Assembly: GCF_000092925.1 (NCBI RefSeq)
Contig: NC_014217.1
Coordinates: 2,914,001-2,978,000 of the forward strand
Length of the DNA: 64,000 nt
Source: Ancylobacter novellus DSM 506
GTDB lineage: Bacteria > Pseudomonadota > Alphaproteobacteria > Rhizobiales > Xanthobacteraceae
Direction: 5' to 3'
Position 1 is the stretch's first letter. Each line of letters opens with the position of its first letter. Both the position numbers and the translations under genes were made by a program. The notes below the pieces were generated by a model. That model was not told where the DNA came from, did no database searches, and saw nothing but the letters and a program-made list of their open reading frames with translations. Positions 27,667-38,332 of the stretch are shown here, piece after piece.

Positions 27667-29193
27667 GTGGACATTTCTTCGAATTGCCTCGACCTGATCC
27701 GGGAATTCGAGGGCCTCAGACTCAAGGCCTATATCGATCCCGTCGGCATCCCGACCATCGGCTACGGCACCATACGCTATCCCAACGGCACCACGGTGCA
27801 GATGGGCGACAGCATCTCCGAGGCGGAGGCGGAAGCCTTCCTGTGCTTCGAATGCGAGGAAATCGGCCGCAAGCTGCGCGAGGTGCTCGATCAGGTCGCG
27901 CTGAGCCAGAACCAGTACGACGCGATCGTCTCGTTCTGCTTCAATCTGGGCGTCGGCGCCTTCGCCGGCAGCACGCTCCTGCAGAAGCTGCGGTTGGGCG
28001 ACGTGCCCGCTGCCGCCGCCGAGTTCCCGCGCTGGAACAAGGGCACGGTCGACGGCGTCAAGCAGGAGCTGCCGGGGCTCACCCGCCGCCGCGCCAGAGA
28101 ACGCAGCCTGTTCGAGGCCGGCGGGCATGGCGGCACCCCGCTCCAGCCCTCGCCGCCCTCGCCGCAGGAGCAGGTGGTCCGCGTGGCCGGCTACCGCGAA
28201 GGTGCGGCCAACATCATCGTCGGCTTCGGCGCGGACGGCGCCGCGCGCGACATCGTCGAGCTGGCCGATGCCCATCCCGAGACGCTGATCGCGGCGCTGC
28301 AAAGCTATCCGAAGCTCCATGCCTTCGAATTCGCCGCGCCGGGCGAGACCGTTCCCGCCGGGGAGCGGACGCGCTTCTCCGGCCTCGCCCTGCCGCTGCC
28401 TCGGACGAAGGGCGCGCCCAAGCTCGACCGCCCCCTGCTGCTCGTCGGCATGGAGGACGACGAGGAGAACCCGGGCAAGGACATCGCCGAGATGCAGGCC
28501 CGGCTGGTCGAGCTCGGCTATTACCGGGGGCCGGTCGACGGCATCTTCAACCCGGCGACGGATGCCGCCGTCCGCGAGTTCCAGACGGAGTTCTTCGGCT
28601 GGAGCGAAGCGGACGGGCGGGTCGGGCCGAAGACCTGGAAGAAGCTCTGGGGCGACGCGCCGCCCAAGCCCGAGGAGGCGATCCCGCCGCTGCAGGGCTC
28701 GGCCGGCAAGACCTATCTGCTGCTGACCCGGACCGACCGCCGCGACCGCTATGGCTGCATGGTGATGAACCTCACCTATGTCCGCCACGGCACCGCCGTC
28801 GGCGTGCTGGAGGTCTGCTCCGGCCAGTCGCGCAAGCAGATCTTCCGGCCCGGGCCGCACAGCCCGGCCGGCTCGATGGAGCCGCTGCCGGAAGGCAAGT
28901 GGAGCATCGGCAACATCGAATGGGCCGAAGGCAAGGACAACTATAGCGGCCGCATCTACAATAACGGGCTAGGCCCGGCCAAGATCAGGATGGAATATCT
29001 CGATCCCGGCCAGACGCCGCGCTCGGCCATCGAGATCCATATCGACTGGAACCGCCCGACCGCGCCGGGCACGGCGGGATGCATCGGCATCCAGAATATC
29101 TCCGACTTCAGGACGCTGGTGACGTGGCTGCGCGAGACCGACCCGAAGGAGCTGTTCGTCGATTGGGGGCTGGGCACCTGCCCGCACCCCTGA
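27667..29193 (+). CDS. Phage-type lysozyme fused to peptidoglycan-binding and YkuD-like C-terminal regions
   Basis: 508 residues from the GTG at 27667 (GCGGGGG upstream), chosen because phage-type lysozymes begin right at this point; a GTG at 27610 is possible. Residues 5-150 are a GH24 lysozyme with the T4-type triad in place: Glu15, Asp24, Thr30 in EGLRLKAYIDPVGIPT. About 155-265 are unrecognised. About 271-330 form a PG_binding_1 domain (MQARLVELGYYRGPVDGIF). Residues 340-508 resemble a DUF5675/YkuD-like fold with EIHIDWNRPTAPGTAGCIGI, whose Cys follows the L,D-transpeptidase spacing only loosely. No signal peptide is present, so export would need a holin-like or other route. No other phage genes are nearby. 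Confidence 0.82.
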   Translation: MDISSNCLDLIREFEGLRLKAYIDPVGIPTIGYGTIRYPNGTTVQMGDSISEAEAEAFLCFECEEIGRKLREVLDQVALSQNQYDAIVSFCFNLGVGAFAGSTLLQKLRLGDVPAAAAEFPRWNKGTVDGVKQELPGLTRRRARERSLFEAGGHGGTPLQPSPPSPQEQVVRVAGYREGAANIIVGFGADGAARDIVELADAHPETLIAALQSYPKLHAFEFAAPGETVPAGERTRFSGLALPLPRTKGAPKLDRPLLLVGMEDDEENPGKDIAEMQARLVELGYYRGPVDGIFNPATDAAVREFQTEFFGWSEADGRVGPKTWKKLWGDAPPKPEEAIPPLQGSAGKTYLLLTRTDRRDRYGCMVMNLTYVRHGTAVGVLEVCSGQSRKQIFRPGPHSPAGSMEPLPEGKWSIGNIEWAEGKDNYSGRIYNNGLGPAKIRMEYLDPGQTPRSAIEIHIDWNRPTAPGTAGCIGIQNISDFRTLVTWLRETDPKELFVDWGLGTCPHP

Positions 29194-29243
29194 CAGAGTG
29201 GCCGCCCGGCGGGAGCTTCCGCCTCCCGCCGACGGACCGCTTC

Positions 29244-29975
29244 ATGCCCTGCTCTTCGCCCGCGAGCCCGAGCGCCGACCCCGCCGCCTTCATCCGCGCC
29301 GAGACGCGGCGCCTCCCTGTCCCGCTGGTGCCCGAGATCGTGCTGCACCTCGCCGAGGAATCGCTGCCGATCTGGCAGCGCACCGAGGAGGAACTGGGTG
29401 CGGTCGGCCTGCCGCCGCCCTTCTGGGCCTTCGCCTGGGCAGGCGGGCAGGCGCTCGCCCGCCATGTGCTGGACCATCCCGAGATCGTGCGGGGGAAGCG
29501 CGTGCTCGACTTCGCCTCGGGCTCGGGGCTGGTGGCCATCGCCGCGCTCAAGGCCGGGGCGGCGTCGGTCGAGGCGGCCGAGATCGATCCCTTCGCCCAG
29601 GTGGCCATCGCGCTCAACGTCGCGGCGCAAGTCACTTCGGACGTCGCCACCGATGACACCGCGGATGCCACCGCTTCCGCGCCGGATGTCACCTTTTTCG
29701 CCACCATCCTCGCCACCGACATCATAGGCAAAGATGCAATGTGGGACGTCGTGCTCGCCGGCGACATCGCCTATGAGCGCGACCTCAGCCAGCGCGTCTT
29801 CGCCTGGCTGGAGGCGCTCGCCGCCCGCGGCGCGCAGGTGTGGATCGGCGATCCCGGCCGCTCCTACCTGCCGCGCGAGAAGCTCGAGAAGGTCGCGGAA
29901 TACGGCGTGCCGGTCTCGCGCGAACTGGAGGACGCCGAGATCAAGCGCACGGCAGTCTGGCGGCCGCGCGCATGA
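29244..29975 (+). CDS. Class I methyltransferase, ETF-beta lysine methyltransferase-like (METTL20/EtfBKMT type)
   Basis: 243 residues from the ATG at 29244. The segment PPPFWAFAWAGGQALARHVLDHPEIVRG followed by VLDFASGSGLVAIAALKAGA and AEIDPFAQVAIALN closely follows the pattern of human METTL20 (WAIYWPGGQALSRYLLDNP...VLDLGSGCGATAIAA), a mitochondrial enzyme that methylates lysines of electron transfer flavoprotein beta; bacterial homologues are known. The DVVLAGDIAYER motif post II is also present. An Asp/Thr-rich insertion (about residues 130-155) is unusual. No etfAB genes lie in the window, so the substrate is inferred. Confidence 0.8.
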   Translation: MPCSSPASPSADPAAFIRAETRRLPVPLVPEIVLHLAEESLPIWQRTEEELGAVGLPPPFWAFAWAGGQALARHVLDHPEIVRGKRVLDFASGSGLVAIAALKAGAASVEAAEIDPFAQVAIALNVAAQVTSDVATDDTADATASAPDVTFFATILATDIIGKDAMWDVVLAGDIAYERDLSQRVFAWLEALAARGAQVWIGDPGRSYLPREKLEKVAEYGVPVSRELEDAEIKRTAVWRPRA

Positions 29976-29996
29976 CCAGCTGCCTTTTCCGATCAA

Positions 29997-30105
29997 CCTC
30001 ATCCTGAGGTGCCCGGCCCAAGGCCGGGCCTCGAAGGATGCTCGTCCGGGCGCGCTGTAACCAGCATCCTTCGAGGCTCGCTAACGCTCGCACCTCAGGA
30101 TGAGG
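29997..30105. repeat. Palindromic intergenic repeat, family B, copy 4
   Basis: Complete element, CCTCATCCTGAGGTG to CACCTCAGGATGAGG, beginning 22 bp after the methyltransferase stop. The remaining 162 bp before acs hold its promoter region, in which I could not identify a convincing motif. Confidence 0.9.
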
Positions 30106-30267
30106 ACGCATTGCGGATCAGACCCTTGAAGTCGGCGGGCAACCCTCCGGGCAACTACATACCGACCAAAGTCGCGCGCTGGCGTCCTTGTCGCGCCGGG
30201 GCCACGTCCGCATAATCCGCCCGAACCAGAGAGGCGCAACAGCGCCTGCCGCAGGGGAAGAAACGCC

Positions 30268-32226
<1,959 letters not shown>

Positions 32227-32242
32227 AGCCGGCCGGATACGG

Positions 32243-32330
32243 CGTCATCCGGCCGAAGCGTAGCGAGAGCCGGGATCGCTCTCCATTCCGATGACGATCC
32301 CGGATCGGCCTTCGGCCGTCCGGGATGACG
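32243..32330. repeat. Palindromic intergenic repeat, family C, copy 1
   Basis: An 88-bp element with ends CGTCATCC / GGGATGACG and inner GAGCCGGGATCGC / GATCCCGGATCGG. It lies between the convergent acs and gdhB genes. Confidence 0.85.
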
Positions 32331-32349
32331 CCAATCAGCAAGAGCCGCA

Positions 32350-35300
32350 CTACCCCCGCACCAGATCGCCGATCAGGCTCGCCGCCACCGACAGCTTCGA
32401 AACGCTAAGCCCGGAGGCGGCGATCTCGTGCACGCCGGTGCGTGCGCGCTCGACCACCTCGCCGCGCGCCGCGGCCCAGGCGGTGACGCCATCGACCCCC
32501 GGCCCGTGCGCCTCGATCACCTCGGCGGTGAGGCGCCGCACCGCGATCTCGAAGGCGGTGAGCGCCCGCTCCAGCGCGAGACGGTCGTAATAATCCGTCA
32601 CCGACAGCGTGCGCGCCGCGCCGAAGATGCGGTCAAGCCGGAACAAGAGGCCGACCGCGAAGAAGGTCACGGCGACGTCGCTGATCGACGCCTTCGTCCG
32701 GTCGGCGATCAGCACGATGTCAGTGGCGTTCTCGACCGCCGGCAGCCGGGCAATGCGGCGCGCCAGCCCCTCCGGCACGCCGGCCTGGGTCCATTGCGCC
32801 ACGCGCGCATCATGCAGCCCGCGCGTCTCCTCCGGCAGCAATTCGCGCACCGGCCCGGAGAGCACCGTCTCCACCGGGGCGATACCCGCAGCATAGTGCG
32901 CGACCAGTTCGTCGAGACTGGAAAGCAGGTCGACATTGCGCAGGAACCACACGGAGCGGTCGAGCAGCATGTCCTGCACGACGCCGTAGAGGTCGAGCTG
33001 CACCGAGCCCGGCACCACGCCATCGAGCGCATCGATCTCCTCGTTCAGCCCGTTCAGGCCGAAGCCGTCGCGCACGGCGGCGAAGGCCTTGGCGATGGCG
33101 CCCACCGTGGCGCCGGTCTCGTCAGCGAGGCGAGCGACAAAGGTCGGCCCGCCATGGTTGATCATGGCGTTGGACAGCCGCGTGGCGATGATGTCGCGCC
33201 GCAGGCGATGCTGCTCGATCCCCTCCGGGAAGCGCTCGCGCAGCTCCGGCGGGAAATAGGCGGCGAGCTCGCGGGCGAGATAGGGATCGTCCGGCACGTC
33301 GGTATCGAGCAGGTCGGAATGGGCAGTGAGCTTGGCATAGGCGAGCAGCACCGCGAGCTCCGGCCGCGTCAGCGCCTCGCCGCGGCCGCGCCGCTCATTG
33401 AGCTCGGCGTCGGAGGGCAGGAACTCCACCGCCCGGTCGAGCAGGTCGCGCGCCTCCAGCCGCTGCATCAGCCGCTGCAGGAAACCGGCCTCGTCGAGGC
33501 TGCGCCGCTCGGCGAGCGAAAGCGCCAGCGTCTGCAGGTAGTTGTTGCCCAGCACGAGCTCGGCGACCTCGTCGGTCATGCTCGCCAGCAGCTCGGCGCG
33601 GCGCTCGGCGTCGAGCTGCCCCTCGCGCACCGCCGGCCCGAGGGCGATCTTGATGTTCACCTCGACGTCGGAGGTGTTCACGCCGGCCGAGTTGTCGATG
33701 GCGTCGGTGTTGAGCCGCACGCCCCGCCGCGCAGCCTCGATGCGTCCGCGCTGGGTGACGCCGAGATTGGCCCCCTCGCCGATTGCCTTGGCGCGCACCT
33801 CGGCGCCGGCGATACGGATCGCGTCGTTGGCGCGGTCGCCGACCTGCGCGTCGGTCTCGTTCAATGCGCGGACATAGGTGCCGATGCCGCCGAACCAGAG
33901 CAGGTCGACGGGCGCGCGCAGGATCGCGCTGATCACCTCGGCGGGCGAGGCCGAGCTCTTGTCGAAGCCGAGCACCTCGCGGATCGCCGGGCTGAGCGCG
34001 ATGCTCTTGGCCGTGCGCGGGAACACGCCGCCGCCCGCCGAGATCAGCGACTTGTCGTAGTCCTGCCAAGAGGAACGCGGCAGGGCGAACAGCCGCTGGC
34101 GCTCCGCGAGCGAGAGGAGCGGGTCGGGGTTCGGATCGAGGAAGATATCGCGGTGGTCGAAGGCGGCCACCAGCTTGATGGTGTTCTCCAGCATCATGCC
34201 GTTGCCGAACACGTCGCCCGACATGTCTCCGACGCCGACCACGGTGAAGGGCGTCACGCGGATGTCGACATCCATCTCGCGGAAATGCCGGCGCACTGCC
34301 TCCCAGGCGCCGCGCGCGGTGATGCCCATCGCCTTGTGGTCGTAGCCGACCGAGCCTCCTGACGCGAAGGCGTCGCCGAGCCAGAAGCCGCGCGCCTGCG
34401 ACAGCGCATTGGCGGTGTCGGAGAAGGTCGCCGTGCCCTTGTCGGCGGCGACGACGAGATAGGGGTCGTCCTCGTCATGGCGCACGGTCTGCGGTGGGGG
34501 CACGATGGCGCCGCCGTCAATGTTGTCGGTGACGTCGAGCAGGCTGGAGATGAACAGCTTGTAGGCCTCCACGCCCTCGGCCTGGATCGCCTCGCGCGGA
34601 CCGGTGGGAAGCTGCGCCGGCACGAAGCCGCCCTTGGCGCCGACCGGCACGATGACCGCGTTCTTCACCTGCTGCGCCTTGACGAGCCCCAGCACCTCGG
34701 TGCGGAAGTCCTGCGGCCGGTCGGACCAGCGCAGGCCGCCGCGCGCCACCCGGCCGAAGCGCAGATGGATGCCTTCCACGCGCGGGGAATGCACGAAGAT
34801 CTCGAACAGCGGGCGCGGCAGCGGCAGCCCTTCTACCTTGTGGCTGAGGAACTTGATGGCGATGGTCGGACGGAAGCCGCCATCCTCGCCACGCTGGTGG
34901 AAATTGGTGCGCACCGCCGCCTCGATGAGGTTGGCGAAGCGGCGCAGGATGCGGTCCTCGTCGAGGCTCTGCACCTCGGCGAGCGCCGCCTCGATCTCCT
35001 CGCGGATCGCCGCCTGCCGCTCCTCCCGCTGCTCGGGCTGCTCCACGTCGAAGCGGGCATGGAACAGCGCCACCAGCCGGTCGACGATGGCGGGATGCGC
35101 GTTGAGCGTCGCCCAGAGATAGTCCTGGCTGAACGGCACGCCGATCTGCCGCAGATAGCGCGCCAGCGTGCGCAGCAGCGCGATGTCGCGCCAGCCGAGC
35201 CGCGCATTCAGCGCCAGCGCGTTGAAGCCGTCGTTCTCCGCCGTCCCGCGCAGCACCGCCATCAGCGTCGAGTGCAGGCGCCCTTCCAGCACGTCGAGTG

Positions 35301-37206
35301 CGATCTCGCCGCCGCCGCGCCGGCCGAGCACCATGTCGTGGACATAGACCGGCGGCGTGCCCTCGGGCCGAACGGTGAAGGTGCGCTCGTCCACCACGAC
35401 GAAGCCCATAGCCTCCAGCATCGGCACCCGCTCGGAGAGCAGGCGCGGCACCTCGTAGCTCAGCACCTTCAGTGCGACGCGCTCGCGTCCCGGCACGGAC
35501 GGCGCGCGGGCGAAGTCGGCGGCGACGGAGTGCTGGGCGCTCAGCCGCTCGATCAGCCTGAGGTCGGCCAGCGCCTCCTCGGGCGTGTAGCTGCTCTGGT
35601 AGCCGACGGGAAAGGCCTCACTGTAGCGCCTCGCCAGCGCGGTCGCCTGCGCCGGCGGGAAGACGAGGCCGAGCGCCGCGGCGAAGGCGTCGCCCCAGGT
35701 GCGGATGATGCCGGCGACGGCATCTTCCAGTTCGATGCGGCCGACCTCGCGCACCGGTGCGCCAGTCTGCTCGACGATGAAATGCACGCGGGTCAGCGGC
35801 CCTTCCACGAAGAGCGGCCGGAACGCCGCCACCTGCCCGCCGAAGCTCGCCTCCAGCAGCCGGCCGATGCGCTCGCGTACCTCCGAGCCGTAGCGGTCGC
35901 GCGGCACGAAGACCAGCACCGAGACGAAGCGCTCGAAGCGCTCGCGCCAGGCGAGCACGCGCACGCGCGGGTGCTCGTCGAGCTGGAGGATCGCCATGGA
36001 GAACTGGAACAGCGTCGCCGGGTCGATCTGGAACAGGTCATCGCGCGGGAACAGCTCCAGCACCTTCACCAGCGCGCGGCCGGAATGGCTCTCCGGCACG
36101 AAGCCGGCGCGGACCAGCACGCCGGCCACCTTCTGCCGCACCAGCGGGATGGCGCGGACCGATTCGGCATAGGCGGTGTTGGTGAACAGGCCGGCGACGC
36201 ACAGCCCGCCGACGACGCGCCCCTCGGCGTCGTAGCGCTTGACTACCACCACATCGATCCAGGCCCGCCGGTGCACATAGGAGACGGTGCGCGACTTGAC
36301 GACGATGAGCGGCGTCTCCTCCGCGAGCACCTCGCTGAGATCCATGCTGACCGCGCGCGGATCGCTGGCGCGGCGGAACAGGCGGAACTCCTCATCCGCC
36401 AGCACGCCGAGCGCGTCCTCCATGCGGCGGTCGAAGGCGAGCCGGCCGCCGGCGCCTTCGCGCGCGTCGTAATTGCGGCTGCCAAGGAAAGTGAAATTGC
36501 CGTCCAGCAGCCATTCGAGCAGAGCGACCGCCTCCTCGACCTCCTCGGCCGGCACCTTGGCGGGTGCGTTGGCGAGGTCCGCCAGGGCGCCCTGGACCTG
36601 CTCCATCATCGGCTTCCAGTCCGCCACCGCCCGGCGCACCTGGCCGAGTACGACGCCGATCTCCTCGGCCAGCGCGGCGCGCTGCGCCTCGTCCTCGATG
36701 CGCGGGATGTGGATCTGGATCAGGCTCTCCCGGCGAGCGCGCGCCCCCACCGGCATGTCGGCGGGCGTCAGCCCGTCCAGCGCGCCGGCCGCGTCGCGCT
36801 CGACGCCGAAGATCGGATGCACGACGAAGGAGGCGGTCAGTCCGCGCGCGTTCAGCGCCGCCATCACCGAATCAAGCAGGAAGGGCATGTCGTCGTTGAC
36901 GATCTCGATCAGCGTGACCTTGCCGAGCCGCTCGCCCTCGCCGTCCGGCAGGCGCGGCAGTTCGACACGGATGTCGGGCGCCCCCGGCCGACGCGCGGCG
37001 AGATGCCCATAGGCGCCGAGCGCCAGGCTGGCCAGTTCGTGCGCCGTATAGAGCCGCACATCCTCCGCCACCGCCCGGCCGAACAGCCGGCTGGCGAACT
37101 GCCCCGGCACGCTGTCGTCGGTCGCCTGCAGGATCAGGTCGGCCTGCTCGACCAGTTGCCGTGCCGCGCGTTCGTCCTCGGTGGAGAGAAACCCTTCCAC
37201 GCCCAT
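32350..37206 (-). CDS. gdhB: Large NAD-specific glutamate dehydrogenase (GDH-180 type)
   Basis: 1618 residues, the size of the 180-kDa class. It oxidises glutamate to 2-oxoglutarate and ammonium, mainly a catabolic role. The first 700 residues are the ACT-like, regulatory N-terminal segments; the catalytic core at about 800-1150 shows FRTEVLGLVKAQQVKNAVIVPVGAKGGF, VVAADKGTATFSDTAN, GSVGYDHKAMGITARGAWEAV and GDMSGDVFGNGM; the C-terminal helical part includes NSAGVNTSDVEVNIKI. GGGAGGA precedes the ATG. It shares a 246-bp divergent region with ompW. The symbol gdhB follows Pseudomonas usage. Confidence 0.95.
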   Translation of the reverse strand: MGVEGFLSTEDERAARQLVEQADLILQATDDSVPGQFASRLFGRAVAEDVRLYTAHELASLALGAYGHLAARRPGAPDIRVELPRLPDGEGERLGKVTLIEIVNDDMPFLLDSVMAALNARGLTASFVVHPIFGVERDAAGALDGLTPADMPVGARARRESLIQIHIPRIEDEAQRAALAEEIGVVLGQVRRAVADWKPMMEQVQGALADLANAPAKVPAEEVEEAVALLEWLLDGNFTFLGSRNYDAREGAGGRLAFDRRMEDALGVLADEEFRLFRRASDPRAVSMDLSEVLAEETPLIVVKSRTVSYVHRRAWIDVVVVKRYDAEGRVVGGLCVAGLFTNTAYAESVRAIPLVRQKVAGVLVRAGFVPESHSGRALVKVLELFPRDDLFQIDPATLFQFSMAILQLDEHPRVRVLAWRERFERFVSVLVFVPRDRYGSEVRERIGRLLEASFGGQVAAFRPLFVEGPLTRVHFIVEQTGAPVREVGRIELEDAVAGIIRTWGDAFAAALGLVFPPAQATALARRYSEAFPVGYQSSYTPEEALADLRLIERLSAQHSVAADFARAPSVPGRERVALKVLSYEVPRLLSERVPMLEAMGFVVVDERTFTVRPEGTPPVYVHDMVLGRRGGGEIALDVLEGRLHSTLMAVLRGTAENDGFNALALNARLGWRDIALLRTLARYLRQIGVPFSQDYLWATLNAHPAIVDRLVALFHARFDVEQPEQREERQAAIREEIEAALAEVQSLDEDRILRRFANLIEAAVRTNFHQRGEDGGFRPTIAIKFLSHKVEGLPLPRPLFEIFVHSPRVEGIHLRFGRVARGGLRWSDRPQDFRTEVLGLVKAQQVKNAVIVPVGAKGGFVPAQLPTGPREAIQAEGVEAYKLFISSLLDVTDNIDGGAIVPPPQTVRHDEDDPYLVVAADKGTATFSDTANALSQARGFWLGDAFASGGSVGYDHKAMGITARGAWEAVRRHFREMDVDIRVTPFTVVGVGDMSGDVFGNGMMLENTIKLVAAFDHRDIFLDPNPDPLLSLAERQRLFALPRSSWQDYDKSLISAGGGVFPRTAKSIALSPAIREVLGFDKSSASPAEVISAILRAPVDLLWFGGIGTYVRALNETDAQVGDRANDAIRIAGAEVRAKAIGEGANLGVTQRGRIEAARRGVRLNTDAIDNSAGVNTSDVEVNIKIALGPAVREGQLDAERRAELLASMTDEVAELVLGNNYLQTLALSLAERRSLDEAGFLQRLMQRLEARDLLDRAVEFLPSDAELNERRGRGEALTRPELAVLLAYAKLTAHSDLLDTDVPDDPYLARELAAYFPPELRERFPEGIEQHRLRRDIIATRLSNAMINHGGPTFVARLADETGATVGAIAKAFAAVRDGFGLNGLNEEIDALDGVVPGSVQLDLYGVVQDMLLDRSVWFLRNVDLLSSLDELVAHYAAGIAPVETVLSGPVRELLPEETRGLHDARVAQWTQAGVPEGLARRIARLPAVENATDIVLIADRTKASISDVAVTFFAVGLLFRLDRIFGAARTLSVTDYYDRLALERALTAFEIAVRRLTAEVIEAHGPGVDGVTAWAAARGEVVERARTGVHEIAASGLSVSKLSVAASLIGDLVRG

Positions 37207-37356
37207 GATCGTCCTCCCGCTTGCCCGCCCGATTTCTTGCGCCGCCGCTCATGGCGGCCGGTTGGGGTCTTTTCTGCATCCTCTACCTTGCCGGCGGATG
37301 ACAGCCCAGCATCATGTGGCAATACGGTTACACAAGGGCGCGCGCGAATCCCGCCT

Positions 37357-37370
37357 TTGACCTGGATCAA
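37357..37370. promoter_or_regulatory. FNR/FixK-type anaerobox upstream of ompW
   Basis: TTGACCTGGATCAA, a near-perfect match to the FNR/FixK consensus TTGAY-N4-RTCAA. It lies 82 bp upstream of the ompW ATG, a fitting place for activation at around -40 of a promoter with a 40-50 nt leader, and 150 bp upstream of the divergent gdhB ATG. OmpW is FNR-controlled in enterobacteria. A 6-bp hairpin (37395-37412) lies between the box and the start codon. Confidence 0.75.
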
Positions 37371-37452
37371 GCGCCGCCTTCCCCTTCCGCCGCAGGTTGC
37401 GGTGCAGCAACCGGACGATGATCCGAGCTGGGGCAATAAGGGGATTTCCACG

Positions 37453-38175
37453 ATGTCGACGGACCGCGCCGGTCTTTCCAACAACCAAGCCGCTTCTGTG
37501 AAGCTTCTCGCGCCCGTGGCGGCGCTGCTCGCGCTGGCGGCCTCGCCGGTCGCGCTCTCGCCGGCCATGGCGGCCGACGTCGCCACACCGGTCTACAAGG
37601 CGCCGGTGGTCGAGGTGCCGAGCCCGTGGCAGATCCGCGTGCGCGCGCTGGGCGTGATCACCGACGACGAAGGCTATGTGAGCCAGATACCGGGCTCCGG
37701 CCTCAGCTACTCGGATTCGATCGTCCCCGAGCTCGACATCACCTACTACTTCACCGAGAACTTCGCCGCCGAGCTCATCCTCGGCGTCACGCCGCACGAC
37801 ATCGACGGCTCCGGCACCATTTCGAGCCTCAACAAGATCGGCGACGTCTGGGCGCTGCCGCCGACCCTGACCCTGCAGTACCACTTCACCAATTTCGGCG
37901 CCTTCAAGCCCTATATCGGCGCCGGCATCAACTACACCTTCTTCTTCGACCAGAACGCTTCCGCCGCGGATTCGCTCGACGTGAAGGACACCTTCGGCTG
38001 GGCGCTGCAGGCCGGCTTCGACTACATGTTCGACCAGCACTGGGGCATCAACGTCGACGTCAAGAAGCTCTTCCTGGAGCCGGACTTCGACGCCGTGGTC
38101 GGCGGCACGCCGGTCAGCGGCACCGCCAAGCTCAGCCCGTGGCTGGTCGGCGTGGGCGTGACCTACCGGTTCTGA
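37453..38175 (+). CDS. ompW: OmpW family outer membrane protein
   Basis: 240 residues from the ATG at 37453 after AAGGGGA. A signal peptide ends near PAMAADV (about residue 38). The mature part is an eight-stranded beta-barrel pattern: WQIRVRALGVITDDEG, DITYYFTENFAAELILGVTPHDI, LPPTLTLQYHFTNFGAFKPYIGAGINYTFFF, GWALQAGFDYMFDQHWGINVDVKKLFL, and a terminal aromatic residue in VGVTYRF needed for BAM assembly. OmpW proteins form small hydrophobic channels and respond to oxygen and stress. The FNR-type box upstream supports low-oxygen induction. Confidence 0.95.
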   Translation: MSTDRAGLSNNQAASVKLLAPVAALLALAASPVALSPAMAADVATPVYKAPVVEVPSPWQIRVRALGVITDDEGYVSQIPGSGLSYSDSIVPELDITYYFTENFAAELILGVTPHDIDGSGTISSLNKIGDVWALPPTLTLQYHFTNFGAFKPYIGAGINYTFFFDQNASAADSLDVKDTFGWALQAGFDYMFDQHWGINVDVKKLFLEPDFDAVVGGTPVSGTAKLSPWLVGVGVTYRF

Positions 38176-38192
38176 GCGGCTTCCATCTGAAC

Positions 38193-38290
38193 GACGTCAT
38201 GGCCGGGCTTGTCCCGGCCATCCACGTCTTGGGCTCGTGACGCCGGCGGCAAAGGCGTGGATCCCCGGGCCAAGCCTAGGGATGACGGCG
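38193..38290. repeat. Palindromic intergenic repeat, family A, copy 3
   Basis: GACGTCATGGCCGGGC at the left and GGGATGACGGC at the right; the left hairpin has a TTGT loop variant and the right one carries a CCTAGG change, so the copy is slightly decayed. It lies between convergent ompW and purH. Confidence 0.85.
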
Positions 38291-38332
38291 CAATGAGACT
38301 TATCGTGCGATCACGGGATGACGGCGCGATGC

